Below the pieces are notes generated by a model. The model had not been told where the DNA came from. It saw nothing but the letters and a program-made list of their open reading frames with translations, and did no database searches. This document shows positions 42,140-50,879 of a DNA stretch of 64,000 nucleotides, in pieces. Source of the stretch: Methylomicrobium lacus LW14 (lineage in GTDB: Bacteria; Pseudomonadota; Gammaproteobacteria; Methylococcales; Methylomonadaceae); contig NZ_AZUN01000001.1 of the NCBI RefSeq assembly GCF_000527095.1, forward strand, positions 1,426,001-1,490,000, written 5' to 3'. Both the position numbers and the translations under genes were made by a program. Every line of letters begins with the position of its first letter. Within the stretch, counting starts at the first letter, position 1.

Positions 42140-42661
42140 ATGAGTAAAGCAGTTTTTTGTATCGCCCAAAGTATCGATCAGACAGAGAGCATTGTTAATG
42201 ACCTGAAGAATGCGGGTTTTTCGAACAATGATATATCCGTGCTACTTCCCGATAAATCCTCCACCAAGGATTTTGCTCATGAAAAGCACACCAAAGCGCC
42301 GGAAGGGGCGACTATTGGTGGGACAGTGGGATTGGGCGCTGGCGCTGTGATCGGGTTGTTGGCCGGGATTGGCAGTCTGGCTATTCCGGGTGTCGGTGCA
42401 TTTATCGCCGCAGGCCCCATTATGGGTGCGTTGAGCGGTGCGGCAGTCGGCGCCGCCACGGGCGGCTTGGCGGGAGCCTTGATCGGGCTGGGTATTCCGG
42501 AGTATGAAGCCAGACGCTATGAAGGAAAAATCAAGGGAGGAAGCGCCTTGATTTCAGTCCATACATCTAGCAGCGAAGCGATTGATACGGCAAAAGAAAT
42601 CTTCGAGCGCGCTCATGCAGAGGATATTTCCTCGACTGAGGAATCGTCAGTAAATACTTAA
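42140..42661 (+). CDS. Glycine-rich stress protein (YflT/DUF3341-like fold), copy 2
   Basis: 173 residues with the same three-part layout as copy 1. Substitutions include A to T in EGATIGG, T to A in LGAGAV, and A to T, K to T near the C-terminus. Intact, and followed by the DUF2383 gene rather than DUF2171. Confidence 0.85.
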   Translation: MSKAVFCIAQSIDQTESIVNDLKNAGFSNNDISVLLPDKSSTKDFAHEKHTKAPEGATIGGTVGLGAGAVIGLLAGIGSLAIPGVGAFIAAGPIMGALSGAAVGAATGGLAGALIGLGIPEYEARRYEGKIKGGSALISVHTSSSEAIDTAKEIFERAHAEDISSTEESSVNT

Positions 42662-42714
42662 ACGTGATGATGCTATTGAACGTAACCAAGAAATAATCAT
42701 AGAGGAGTTTTACG

Positions 42715-43155
42715 ATGCATAACATTGAAACACTTAACAAATTGCTCAAAGATGAATTAACAGCAACGGAATCTTATCAAAAGGCATTGGATAAACTACA
42801 GGAAGATGGCGAACTCGCCGGATCGGAATCAATAAAGCCCATTTATGAGGCTCATAAAGATGCGGTTTCCAATTTACAGGCACTCATCAATCGACTGGGA
42901 GGAACTCCGGCTGAGGACTCAGGAGCCTGGGGCACGTGGGCGGAAATAGTCCAGGGCGGCGCTAACATTCTGGGTAAAAAAGCTGCGCTAAAGGCTTTGC
43001 AGAAAGGAGAAAAAAATGGCGCAGAGGATTATGAGGAAGCGCTGCAGGATACTGAGCTGTCTTCGGATGTTCGTTCTTTGATTCAAATGAAGCTGCTGCC
43101 TGCTCAACAAGCGCATATAAGCACGTTGGATCGACTTTTGGATGCGGCAGCTTAG
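42715..43155 (+). CDS. DUF2383 (PA2169-type four-helix bundle) protein
   Basis: A 146-residue ferritin-like helical protein: NIETLNKLLKDELTATESYQ, PIYEAHKDAVSNLQALINRL, GGTPAEDSGAWGTWAEIVQG, YEEALQDTELSSDVRSLI and QQAHISTLDRLL. It has Glu/His positions as in DUF2383 proteins; metal binding is not proven. Ribosome site AGAGGAGTTTTACG. A decayed fragment of a paralogue is at 38390-38581. It is followed by a hairpin terminator. Confidence 0.88.
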   Translation: MHNIETLNKLLKDELTATESYQKALDKLQEDGELAGSESIKPIYEAHKDAVSNLQALINRLGGTPAEDSGAWGTWAEIVQGGANILGKKAALKALQKGEKNGAEDYEEALQDTELSSDVRSLIQMKLLPAQQAHISTLDRLLDAAA

Positions 43156-43186
43156 GCTTGCCAGCCTAGTCTGCAGTTTTTAGTGA

Positions 43187-43226
43187 TGTCAGCGTGGACC
43201 CTAGTGGGTTCGCGCTGACATTATTT
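43187..43226 (+). terminator. Terminator after DUF2383 gene
   Basis: Stem TGTCAGCG/CGCTGACA (43187-43194 and 43213-43220) followed by TTATTT. Confidence 0.65.
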
Positions 43227-43363
43227 ATTGCGTTACCGGATTTTAAATACCAGTCTAATCCAGCCTGCAACACATTGTCTAGCAGCCATTAAAATAGGAA
43301 AATTTCCCATTAATAGGCAATAAAAATCTGGACTCATATATTACCAAACCCAGGAGTTTCAAC

Positions 43364-43894
43364 ATGCTTTCAACTGTACCCGATGTGATTTTTAAAACCC
43401 GTGTTCGTGACGAAAGTATCGGAGGCGACAACCCGTTTCGCTGGCAGGATGTCAGCACCGATGATATCTTTAAGGGGAAAAGAATTGTTGTTTTCGCGCT
43501 TCCCGGCGCCTTTACACCGACCTGCTCAAGCAAACATTTGCCCGGCTATGAGGCCAAATATCAAGAACTCATTGATCAGGGTATTGATGAAGTTTACTGC
43601 GTGAGTGTTAATGATGCCTTTACCATGTTTCAATGGAGCAAGCATCTGGACATCAAGCATGTAAAAATGCTGCCCGACGGCAATGGCGATTTTACCCGAG
43701 CCATGGACATGCTGGTGAAAAAAGAAAACTTTGGTTTTGGCAATCGTTCATGGCGCTATTCAATGCTTGTCGAGGATAAAAAGATTATCAAATTATTCAG
43801 CGAACCCGGCCGCGTTGATAATTGCCCTGATGACCCCTTTACTGTAAGCGATGTCGATACCCTGCTGGATTATGTAAAACATAACAAAAAATAA
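43364..43894 (+). CDS. Peroxiredoxin, Prx5/type II class
   Basis: A 176-residue thiol peroxidase with peroxidatic Cys54 in GAFTPTCS, preceded by FALP, and YCVSVNDAFTMFQWSK typical of the Prx5 subfamily. GNRSWRYSMLVEDKKI and GRVDNCPDDPFTVS follow. It reduces peroxides using glutathione or a glutaredoxin, in keeping with the glutathione reductase gene 50 bases downstream. The ATG follows CAGGAGTTTCAAC. Cytosolic. Confidence 0.92.
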   Translation: MLSTVPDVIFKTRVRDESIGGDNPFRWQDVSTDDIFKGKRIVVFALPGAFTPTCSSKHLPGYEAKYQELIDQGIDEVYCVSVNDAFTMFQWSKHLDIKHVKMLPDGNGDFTRAMDMLVKKENFGFGNRSWRYSMLVEDKKIIKLFSEPGRVDNCPDDPFTVSDVDTLLDYVKHNKK

Positions 43895-43944
43895 CCGGAA
43901 TTGTCCTTCATTCCATACCTTTTATTGATCAACGGAATACTCCA

Positions 43945-45306
43945 GTGACTCAATATGACTACGACCTGTTTGTGATTGGCGCAGGCTCAGGAGGCGTGCG
44001 TGCAGCCCGTATGGCATCCGGTCATGGCGTAAGGGTAGCCATCGCTGAAGAGCGTTATTTAGGCGGCACCTGTGTTAATGTGGGTTGTGTCCCCAAAAAA
44101 CTGTTTGTTTATGCCTCCCAATTCAAAGATCAGTTCAATGCAGCAGCGGGTTTTGGCTGGACAGTGGGTAAATTGACTTTCAACTGGACAAGCTTGCTCA
44201 CCAACAAAAATCAGGAGATTGAGCGCCTACATACTGTCTACTACAACCTGCTGCAAAAATCAGGCGTCAGTATTATCAATGGCAAAGCAAATTTGCTCGA
44301 TGCGCATACTGTCGCTGTCGGTGGTACCGAATACAGTGCCGAACGCATACTGATTGCAACAGGGGGCTGGCCGTCTGTTCCCGACATACCCGGTAAGCAA
44401 CACGTCGTCACATCGAACGCAATGTTTTTCCTAAAACAATTGCCCAAACGTATCGTTATTGTCGGTGGCGGCTATATCGCGGTGGAATTTGCCGGCATTC
44501 TTCATGGCCTTGGAGTGAATACGACAATTTGTCATCGGGGAGACAAATTACTTCGTGGTTTTGATGAGGATGTACGTGATTTTCTGACTGATGAAATGAC
44601 CAAGAAGGGTATTCATATTCTTCTCAATACCGATATTGAAGCGATAGAAAGATCAGGCGATTGCTTCTCAGCGCGGTTAATTGATGGCGGCAAAGTGAGC
44701 ACAGACATGGTGATGTATGCCACTGGCAGAGCACCGAATTCAACCGGATTTGGACTAGAGACGCTTGGCGTCGAACTGGACACGGAAGGTGCGATTAAGA
44801 TCAACAATAACTATCAAACCAATGTACCGTCGATCTATGCACTGGGTGATGTGACTAACCGAATGAACCTGACTCCGGTAGCGATAGCAGAGGGCATGGC
44901 CCTGGTGAATCAATTGTATGGCAATCAACCAAGACCGGTAGATTATGACAATATTCCCACTGCAGTTTTCAGCCAGCCCACGATGGGTACGGTAGGCCTA
45001 ACCGAAACACAGGCGCGCGAAAAATACCCGGACATCGACATTTACAAAACCACTTTCACACCGATGAAAAATACGCTTGCCGGAATGGATGAAAAAACCC
45101 TGATGAAGATGGTCGTGGTACGCAGCACTGACCGAGTTGTCGGCATACACATGGTAGGGCCTGACGCCCCTGAAATTATCCAGGGCATGGCGGTTGCCAT
45201 TCGAGCCGGCGCAACCAAGGCGGTCTTTGACTCGACAATCGGCATACACCCGACTGCTGCCGAAGAATTTGTTACCCTGCGTGAAGCCGCCCAAAATTCA
45301 CCATGA
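43945..45306 (+). CDS. gor: Glutathione-disulfide reductase
   Basis: A 453-residue flavoenzyme beginning at GTG (VTQYDYDLFVIGAGSGGVRA). FAD motif GAGSGG, redox-active cysteines in GGTCVNVGCVPKK, NADPH domain VGGGYIAVEFAGILHGLG followed by CHRGDKLLRGFD, where two Arg fit NADP binding, second FAD motif IYALGDV, and the C-terminal catalytic HPTAAEEFVTLR. It recycles glutathione for the adjacent peroxiredoxin, using NADPH that zwf could supply. Full length for the family. Confidence 0.95.
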   Translation: MTQYDYDLFVIGAGSGGVRAARMASGHGVRVAIAEERYLGGTCVNVGCVPKKLFVYASQFKDQFNAAAGFGWTVGKLTFNWTSLLTNKNQEIERLHTVYYNLLQKSGVSIINGKANLLDAHTVAVGGTEYSAERILIATGGWPSVPDIPGKQHVVTSNAMFFLKQLPKRIVIVGGGYIAVEFAGILHGLGVNTTICHRGDKLLRGFDEDVRDFLTDEMTKKGIHILLNTDIEAIERSGDCFSARLIDGGKVSTDMVMYATGRAPNSTGFGLETLGVELDTEGAIKINNNYQTNVPSIYALGDVTNRMNLTPVAIAEGMALVNQLYGNQPRPVDYDNIPTAVFSQPTMGTVGLTETQAREKYPDIDIYKTTFTPMKNTLAGMDEKTLMKMVVVRSTDRVVGIHMVGPDAPEIIQGMAVAIRAGATKAVFDSTIGIHPTAAEEFVTLREAAQNSP

Positions 45307-45471
45307 GGGCAATCAAATATCCATGTTAACAAATCTTCCTGACAGTTATAAAAGAGATAACACTTTCTCTTTTGATTTTCGCTAAGGAGCCGCTGTTTGG
45401 TCATGCTTAAGCGGCGCACCTTTTAAGCACTAGCGGCCCCATTGCTGAATGGCCGGAGCTTGCAAAATAGA

Positions 45472-45495
45472 GTTCCCAATCAGGAAATTGGGAAC
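45472..45495. terminator. Hairpin between convergent gor and lipoprotein genes
   Basis: Stem GTTCCCAAT/ATTGGGAAC with a six-base loop, lying between the two convergent stops. Probably a bidirectional terminator. A weaker GCCGCT/AGCGGC hairpin is at 45389-45415. Confidence 0.55.
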
Positions 45496-45513
45496 CGGCA
45501 AATCGTACCTTAA

Positions 45514-45765
45514 TTATTTTGTCTCGGATGTGGTGGAGGTCGATTCCTGAGTTTTAGTTGTAGTTGGCTCTTCAGCCGGGGCAGGTTTTGTAACGCTTTC
45601 CGTGGTGGAGGTCGATTCCTGAGTTTTAGTTGTAGCTGGCTCTCCCGCCGGAGCTGGTGTTGTAACGATTTTCGTGGTGGAAGAGGTGGACTCCTTTTCT
45701 TTGCTGCAGCCAGACAGTAATGCCAGAGTCACTAAACCTATAGCTATAATTTCTTTAGTTTTCAT
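45514..45765 (-). CDS. Small repeat-containing lipoprotein
   Basis: An 83-residue precursor with lipobox LLSGCS; the mature protein is a Thr/Ser/Pro/Glu-rich low-complexity chain with two copies of a 22-residue unit (PAPAGEPATTKTQESTSTTE and PAPAEEPTTTKTQESTSTTS). The DNA repeat of about 70 bases is visible at 45538-45675. Likely an unstructured outer-membrane tether. Ribosome site AGAGGATACTACT. The promoter region carries the shared stress motif. Confidence 0.82.
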   Translation of the reverse strand: MKTKEIIAIGLVTLALLSGCSKEKESTSSTTKIVTTPAPAGEPATTKTQESTSTTESVTKPAPAEEPTTTKTQESTSTTSETK

Positions 45766-45929
45766 AGTAGTATCCTCTTGTTGTACGTTTTGTTAGATGG
45801 TTTCTTTAACCGTGGTTATGTAAGCCACCTGGAAATTTTGGAAGTTTCGCTAAATATCGATTGTCTTAGTATGATGCATGTCAAAACACCCTCTGCGATT
45901 ATTGCATAATAATCAGGATATCCGTTAAA
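45766..45929. other. Leader between lipoprotein and promoter repeat
   Basis: Non-coding. It probably includes the lipoprotein promoter and untranslated leader; nothing else is recognised. Confidence 0.4.
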
Positions 45930-46009
45930 TCGACCTCGGTCGGTGCGGTGCAGCACATAAGCTGATGAATGATGGTGACTACTGAATTTTTAGCCAAGGG
46001 TTGAAAAAC
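45930..46009 (-). repeat. 80-base promoter-region repeat, copy B (includes shared motif)
   Basis: Gapless 80-base match to 26131-26210. On the minus strand it reads TTATGTGCTGCACCGCACCG then ACCG, the shared stress motif, 164 bases before the lipoprotein start. Confidence 0.7.
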
Positions 46010-46074
46010 TATCTTCTATCAATTAGCGTCCAATATTTTTCACTTTGAAAAATTTGCAACAGAACCCTGTTCAG

Positions 46075-46845
46075 TTATTCATAGGCTTTGATTTTCAAAA
46101 GCTGCTCTACAGTGACAATTTTATAGCCATTTTGTTTCGCAAAATTAAGCGTTTGTTTTAATACCTGGAGGGTTTTATCCGAACGATCATGAAACAGAAT
46201 AATCGCGCCCGGTTTTATTTGCGTTTGTACGCGCCGGGTGATGAATTGCTCGGAGGCGGCCGTTGTATCGAACGAGCGGATGCTCCAGCCGATGACGCTG
46301 TAATTCAACTCCTTTGAGGCTTGCGCAAGTTTGGGTGTGGTGACGCCATAGGGCGGCCGAAATAACCTCATACGTTTGCCTATGATATTGAAGACACTCT
46401 CTGCAGTCTGGTTTAGTTCATCCTTAAAGCCTTGCAAGCTATTAAAATCCATAAAAAAAGAATGCGTATAGCTGTGGTTTCCAATACTGTGCCCGTCTGA
46501 ATCTATCTGTTGCAAAAGGGCTTCATTGCCCTGAATGTTTTTTCCGATCACAAAAAAAGTTGCCGCTGCTGCGTACTGAGCCAATATCGAGAGCACCTGT
46601 GGGGTGTACTCCCGGTTAGGACCATCGTCAAACGACAGCGCAATGACTTTTTCTGACGTATTGGCATGACAATGGGCTTGAACATGAAAGTTGGAGTCAA
46701 TGATTACCGAACCATAAGTGACTGATGCCAGATAAACGATGACCGGCACTCCCAGCCACTCTGGACTGATTCCAAAAAACGCAGTCAACAAACCCATAAT
46801 GCTGATCGCGATGAAGAAACTGTTGCGGATCGATTTAAATGTCAC
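46075..46845 (-). CDS. Membrane-anchored polysaccharide deacetylase (NodB domain)
   Basis: A 256-residue protein with an N-terminal membrane segment (FFIAISIMGLLTAFFGI and a second hydrophobic stretch). The carbohydrate esterase family 4 domain has LSFDDGPNREY (catalytic and metal Asp), HSIGNHSYTH (HxxxH metal ligands), RLFRPPYGV and AIILFHD. It removes N-acetyl groups from polysaccharides or peptidoglycan fragments. Last gene of the five-gene minus-strand operon, 33 bases after the acyltransferase gene. Confidence 0.9.
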   Translation of the reverse strand: MTFKSIRNSFFIAISIMGLLTAFFGISPEWLGVPVIVYLASVTYGSVIIDSNFHVQAHCHANTSEKVIALSFDDGPNREYTPQVLSILAQYAAAATFFVIGKNIQGNEALLQQIDSDGHSIGNHSYTHSFFMDFNSLQGFKDELNQTAESVFNIIGKRMRLFRPPYGVTTPKLAQASKELNYSVIGWSIRSFDTTAASEQFITRRVQTQIKPGAIILFHDRSDKTLQVLKQTLNFAKQNGYKIVTVEQLLKIKAYE

Positions 46846-46878
46846 AGGAAATCAATGAAGTGGGTGGTGGTATTTTTG

Positions 46879-47817
46879 TTATTCATCATCCTGCGAAACA
46901 CGCCAAAAATCGAAAAAGTTGAACCATTGTAGCGGCTCTTTTAAACAGTAAGTCTGCAAACGTTCCGCATAGCGCTGGGTTATTTGCTGTATGGCTTGCT
47001 CGCGCGTTTTTCTGTGGAAGTTCAGCATGTCACTAAAATGGTCGAAATAAATCACATGCTTGCCCTGCTGTTTGAGACAAAACACGGTATAAATCGGACA
47101 TTTCAGCAAGCCGGCCAGGATGAACGGTCCTTGTGGCATCAACGCTTCGCCCCCCAGAAAGTTAACCTTGGTGACATGCTGCCGGCTGCCCGGCAGCGAT
47201 CTGTCGGCGGCGATAATGACGAGTTCACCCCCCTCAATTTTATCCTTCAACAACATGGACGTAGCCGCGGTAATTTCAGTGACCTGAATCAGATTTAACT
47301 GGCTGTTATCACTGGTCTGCTTTAATAGCCGATTAAATTTTTGGGCATGTTTGTTGTGGATTAACACATTAATGTGTAGCGTTTTATCGAAATCCGCAAT
47401 CACGCGACAAACTTCAAGATTACCGAGATGAGAGCCCAGCAATACAACGCCCTGCCCTTTGCGGATTTCAGATATTATTTCATTTCGACCATGATACTGC
47501 ACATCAGCCCGCGTAAGAGCCCCGGACCAGGCGGCGAGTTTGTCAATGATGGCATTGGCAAAACTGATAAAGTGTCTGAAGCTCCAGAGGAAACTGCCGC
47601 TCAGTTTTAATGACGGCGCAAAAACCGCCAGTCTGTTCAGATAAGTCTGACTGGCCCGCCTGGCCTGCCGGTTAATGAGCCAGTAATAAATCACGACCGG
47701 GTATAAAAACAGTTGCAGAACCGTGCGACCACACAGCAGATAGATGCGCAACAGAAGCCTCATGCCCCAAATCACGCCACCCTCCTCCATTTGCGTCCAA
47801 TGCAGTGTTTTTTTCAT
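46879..47817 (-). CDS. LpxL/HtrB-like acyltransferase
   Basis: A 312-residue protein with an N-terminal membrane segment and the lysophospholipid/lipid A acyltransferase signature: GVVLLGSHLGNLEVCR (HxxxxE/D-like motif HLGNLE), GGELVIIAADRS and FLGGEALMPQGPFILAGLL. Relatives in aryl-polyene-type clusters carry the same family. The start overlaps the glycosyltransferase stop by four bases. It probably transfers an acyl chain from the cluster's acyl carrier protein to a membrane glycolipid (inference). Confidence 0.88.
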   Translation of the reverse strand: MKKTLHWTQMEEGGVIWGMRLLLRIYLLCGRTVLQLFLYPVVIYYWLINRQARRASQTYLNRLAVFAPSLKLSGSFLWSFRHFISFANAIIDKLAAWSGALTRADVQYHGRNEIISEIRKGQGVVLLGSHLGNLEVCRVIADFDKTLHINVLIHNKHAQKFNRLLKQTSDNSQLNLIQVTEITAATSMLLKDKIEGGELVIIAADRSLPGSRQHVTKVNFLGGEALMPQGPFILAGLLKCPIYTVFCLKQQGKHVIYFDHFSDMLNFHRKTREQAIQQITQRYAERLQTYCLKEPLQWFNFFDFWRVSQDDE

Positions 47818-48581
47818 CGCCAGTGTCTTAAGAGTAATTGCGGAATCCGTATCAACATGCCAAAAAACAATTTGGCATGCGTTTTTGCAATCATGACATT
47901 ATCACGCCATAACTTGAAATGTGACACACCATCGTAAGGGTAATGTACGGCTGTCGGTATATTGATGGCCTCGACGCCCTGCCAGTATAGACGCACGACA
48001 ATGTCTACATCATAATTCATGCCTTGGCCGATGGGTGTCGTGCGGATTAATTTGTCTACGGCGGCCAGCGGATAGAGTCGAAAACCGCACATGCCGTCGG
48101 CGATTGCCAAGGACAAGGTGTTTATCACTATACACAGATTCGTTAAAGAGTGCCCGTACATCCGGCTTATAGGGACGGATTCATCGAAAACAGGTTGGCC
48201 TAAAATCATTGCCTCCGGGTTGAGCCTGCCGGCTTCAAGAAAGCGCGGAATATCATCGATATTATGCTGCCCATCGGCGTCGATTTGTAGCGCATGCGTG
48301 TATCCCAGCCGAATGGCGGTATTGAAACCATCAATAACCGCCGCGCCTTTGCCGCCATTTTCCGCCCGGTTTAACAGGGTAAGCCAGCCTGATTCCTGCC
48401 GGGCGCAGGCTTCCAGCACCTCTGAGCATGCGGCTGAACTGCCGTCATTCACCAGCAGGCAGTAAATGCCGTATCCTTTTAATCTGGATATAACCCGAGG
48501 AATCGCATGTTCATGATTATAAACAGGGATGATGATGCAGGTTCTCATGCGTGTTCTCGAAAGTGGGTTGCGTAAATGCAT
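47814..48581 (-). CDS. Family 2 glycosyltransferase
   Basis: A 255-residue GT-A fold enzyme: CIIIPVYNHEHAIPRVISRL, LLVNDGSS, GGKGAAVIDGFNTA and LQIDADGQHNIDDIPRF with the DxD motif, then DGMCGFRLYP. There are no clear membrane segments apart from the C-terminal hydrophobic part, as in dolichyl-phosphate-mannose-synthase-like proteins. The start could also be M12. Its ATG overlaps the acyl carrier protein stop. Confidence 0.92.
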   Translation of the reverse strand: MHLRNPLSRTRMRTCIIIPVYNHEHAIPRVISRLKGYGIYCLLVNDGSSAACSEVLEACARQESGWLTLLNRAENGGKGAAVIDGFNTAIRLGYTHALQIDADGQHNIDDIPRFLEAGRLNPEAMILGQPVFDESVPISRMYGHSLTNLCIVINTLSLAIADGMCGFRLYPLAAVDKLIRTTPIGQGMNYDVDIVVRLYWQGVEAINIPTAVHYPYDGVSHFKLWRDNVMIAKTHAKLFFGMLIRIPQLLLRHWR

Positions 48582-48829
48582 TAACCCTGTACTGATTTGA
48601 TGTAATCGGCCAACGTCGAAACGGAAGCAAAAATCTTCTTCACATCCTCTTTTTCAGTATCAATTTTTACATTGTATTTTTTACGGATAGCCAAACCTAG
48701 TTCAAGAGCATCGATGGAATCCAAACCCAGGCCCTCATTAAACAGGGCATCATGACTATCAATATCGGCTACGCTAATATCTTCCAGCTCCAGTACATCA
48801 ATAATTAATTGTTTTAATTCATTTTCCAT
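48581..48829 (-). CDS. Dedicated acyl carrier protein
   Basis: An 82-residue acidic helical protein with the phosphopantetheine site Ser38 in GLGLDSIDALELG. This DSID form is typical of acyl carrier proteins in aryl-polyene and related lipid clusters rather than the housekeeping AcpP (DSLD). It sits between two acyltransferases and a glycosyltransferase, implying that it carries the acyl group they use. Confidence 0.93.
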   Translation of the reverse strand: MENELKQLIIDVLELEDISVADIDSHDALFNEGLGLDSIDALELGLAIRKKYNVKIDTEKEDVKKIFASVSTLADYIKSVQG

Positions 48830-48834
48830 ACGAT

Positions 48835-49611
48835 TTATAGACCTCTCTGCTGAGTAAAATAATCTTCTAAAAACTGATTAAAGCGCCGCGCAGCAATTGA
48901 TTTAGGCTTAATTGTTATAAATTCATCCAGCGCAATATCCTCGCCGACATCCATGGTGAAATGAAATCGTCGGCAAGGAATTTGATACCATGGCTCTGCT
49001 TTTGTTAAGGTGCTGGGATAACAGGACAGCGTGACAGGCGTTACTATCTTGTTGGCCTCTAAGGCTATGGTAGCGGCTCCCCGCTGAAAACGACACGATT
49101 TGCCCGGCACCGAGCGCGTTCCTTCCGGAAAAATAATCAGGGTTCCGCCAGACTTCAACCACTCTACACACTCGGTGATCATTTTTTTAGGATCGCCGTT
49201 ACTAATATAGCCGGCATTTAAAATAGGCCCGCGCATGAAAGGATTGCGCCACAAACTTTCTTTGACAATGCAGTTTGCCTGTTTAATCCGGCTAATTAAA
49301 AACAAAATATCTATCAAGGTTGGATGATTGGCAATGATCATTTGTCCCGGACGGTTAAGCTTCTCCAGGTTTTTGATTTCGTAAGTCATGAGACCGAGTC
49401 TGTGCATCAATCCGATGAACACATAAGCGCCGTAATGCACAACGCGCTGTCCCCGGCTTATTCGCTGCAAGCGATTGCCGGGCAAAACGGATAGCACCGG
49501 AAAAACCAGAAACCTCAATAACAAACCGATCAGACCGAAACTGAAAAAGCTGAAACCTGTAGCCAAAAGACGCCACCCGTATGTTAGCTTTTGGATTATT
49601 TTTTGTGCCAT
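48835..49611 (-). CDS. PlsC-type 1-acyl-glycerol-phosphate acyltransferase family protein
   Basis: A 258-residue membrane-associated acyltransferase with the NHPTLID (HxxxxD) catalytic motif and the FPEGTRS substrate motif. N-terminal hydrophobic helix (FSFFSFGLIGLLLRFLVFPV). First gene of the five-gene operon, five bases before the acyl carrier protein gene. Unlike housekeeping PlsC it is tied to a dedicated carrier, suggesting acylation of a special lipid. Confidence 0.9.
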   Translation of the reverse strand: MAQKIIQKLTYGWRLLATGFSFFSFGLIGLLLRFLVFPVLSVLPGNRLQRISRGQRVVHYGAYVFIGLMHRLGLMTYEIKNLEKLNRPGQMIIANHPTLIDILFLISRIKQANCIVKESLWRNPFMRGPILNAGYISNGDPKKMITECVEWLKSGGTLIIFPEGTRSVPGKSCRFQRGAATIALEANKIVTPVTLSCYPSTLTKAEPWYQIPCRRFHFTMDVGEDIALDEFITIKPKSIAARRFNQFLEDYFTQQRGL

Positions 49612-49906
49612 GTTCAGCTATACCTCTGATTGCCCAAACGCAACGATCGCTCTTCAGCAAGAAGAATCCGCTAAGAGAACAGCGATTTTAAAGGATTCTC
49701 GTCATCACGATACCGCCACTTCCAATACAAATAATATATCTATTGGGGAATACTGCAAGCGCTGCACTTGCCCGAAAATGGTTTCTTGACAAGATTATAA
49801 TAAGCGTCGTACAATTTAATTGGAGTATTACGATTATAATACCCGCAAAGCACGACATTGGTGTATGAGCCCATTGAATTTCCTATCCAAAATAAGGAGA
49901 GCGACA
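49612..49906. other. Divergent spacer, no gene
   Basis: Between the minus-strand lipid operon and the plus-strand TRL-like gene. AT-rich around 49720-49860, and it should hold both promoters. No motif recognised. Confidence 0.4.
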
Positions 49907-50338
49907 ATGAACTATGAACAAAGCGAAGAAGTACGCAAAGAACGATTTGCAGATAAACACAGTCTTGAATACGCAGATACTCCGATAGTAAAACGAAAAA
50001 ATGTAGCCATGAGGACAGGGTCGGCGCTAGGCGTGGCGATCCTGGCGGCCAGCCTGAGCGGGTGCATGATCGTCGATTCGCCGATTAAGGGCATGCTGGG
50101 TACCGAGGTTATCTGGGGCGATATAGCGACCGGAGAAGCCGGTTCTGGCACCCCCGGTGTGACGAAGGAAGGCAAAGCCTGTGCGGAGTCCATCCTGGGC
50201 TTGCTGGCGCGCGGCGATGCCAGTGTTCGCGCGGCAAAGCAAAACGGAAATATCACGGAGGTCACTACAGTGGATCACTCGGCGAGGAATTTCTTAAATA
50301 TCGTCGGCGAATGGTGCACGATAGTAAAAGGCCGCTAG
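49907..50338 (+). CDS. TRL-like family lipoprotein
   Basis: A 143-residue protein whose C-terminal part matches TRL-like proteins: GKACAESILGLLARGDASVR, AAKQNGNITEVTTVDHSARN, FLNIVGEWCTIVKG. A lipobox LSGC lies at residue 53, behind an unusually long hydrophilic N-terminal stretch. The ATG at 49907 has a strong ribosome site (AAGGAGAGCGACA), but a start at 50009 (MRTGSALGVAI) would give a standard lipoprotein leader. The role of the family is unknown; it is found in the envelope. Confidence 0.82.
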   Translation: MNYEQSEEVRKERFADKHSLEYADTPIVKRKNVAMRTGSALGVAILAASLSGCMIVDSPIKGMLGTEVIWGDIATGEAGSGTPGVTKEGKACAESILGLLARGDASVRAAKQNGNITEVTTVDHSARNFLNIVGEWCTIVKGR

Positions 50339-50879
50339 GCGATCTATCGTTCGACCTAAAACCGGGGTCACCCATAAGATTAACCTGCTCTGTAAGATTA
50401 GCCTGCTCTGTCGCATTAACCGAAAAAAAGCATAATTTGTACCAGCGAATCAAGCCGAATGCTATTTTCACCAAAGCTTGCTTTGGGCACCTCAGCCCAA
50501 AGCAAGCGGTGAAAAATTTCGCGACACTTAATGTCCTCGACTACCCCAGCCGTTCTGTCGCATTATCCGAAAGACATTTGATTTTTTGCAATGATCATTT
50601 GACCTTTGCGAATCATGCGCATCAGTTTCGATACCAGTCACACATGCAGTGGCTACACTAGAAATTGACGGAAAAAACGAAGAGGCGCCCGCCGGATTGA
50701 AAGTCACCGAGGCTATTTTGGCGGTCGTTTATAAGACAGGAAAAAAGCACTGCGCGGATTTCACCGAAAACATCGGGATCGTTTTCGATGAAATCCGCGC
50801 TGAAATTCCGTGCATCCTCTCAAGACGGATGTTTTCGGGAAGTTATTTTTGACGAAATCCTTCGCGTATGTTGGCGACG
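50339..50879. other. 541-base stretch without a supported gene
   Basis: It contains two tandem units around GATTAACCTGCTCTG/GATTAGCCTGCTCTG near 50378-50412 and a large hairpin at 50465-50515. A 67-codon frame at 50649-50852 has no ribosome site or known similarity. Confidence 0.5.
50465..50515. repeat. Large stem-loop
   Basis: Perfect 12-bp stem GCTTGCTTTGGG/CCCAAAGCAAGC around CACCTCAG, extended outward by TTTTCACC/GGTGAAAA after an AAA bulge. Too long for a plain terminator; possibly a REP or miniature mobile unit. Confidence 0.6.

Larger units (their letters stand above)
40788..42685 (+). repeat. 1,898-bp direct duplication, copy 2
   Basis: The same length and gene order as 29015-30912. 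Beyond its right edge the sequences diverge completely: DUF2171/DUF502 follows copy 1, DUF2383 follows copy 2. Confidence 0.95.

Noticed and set aside
50649..50852. A 67-codon plus-strand gene
   Set aside because: No ribosome site and no recognisable features; not supported as a gene.
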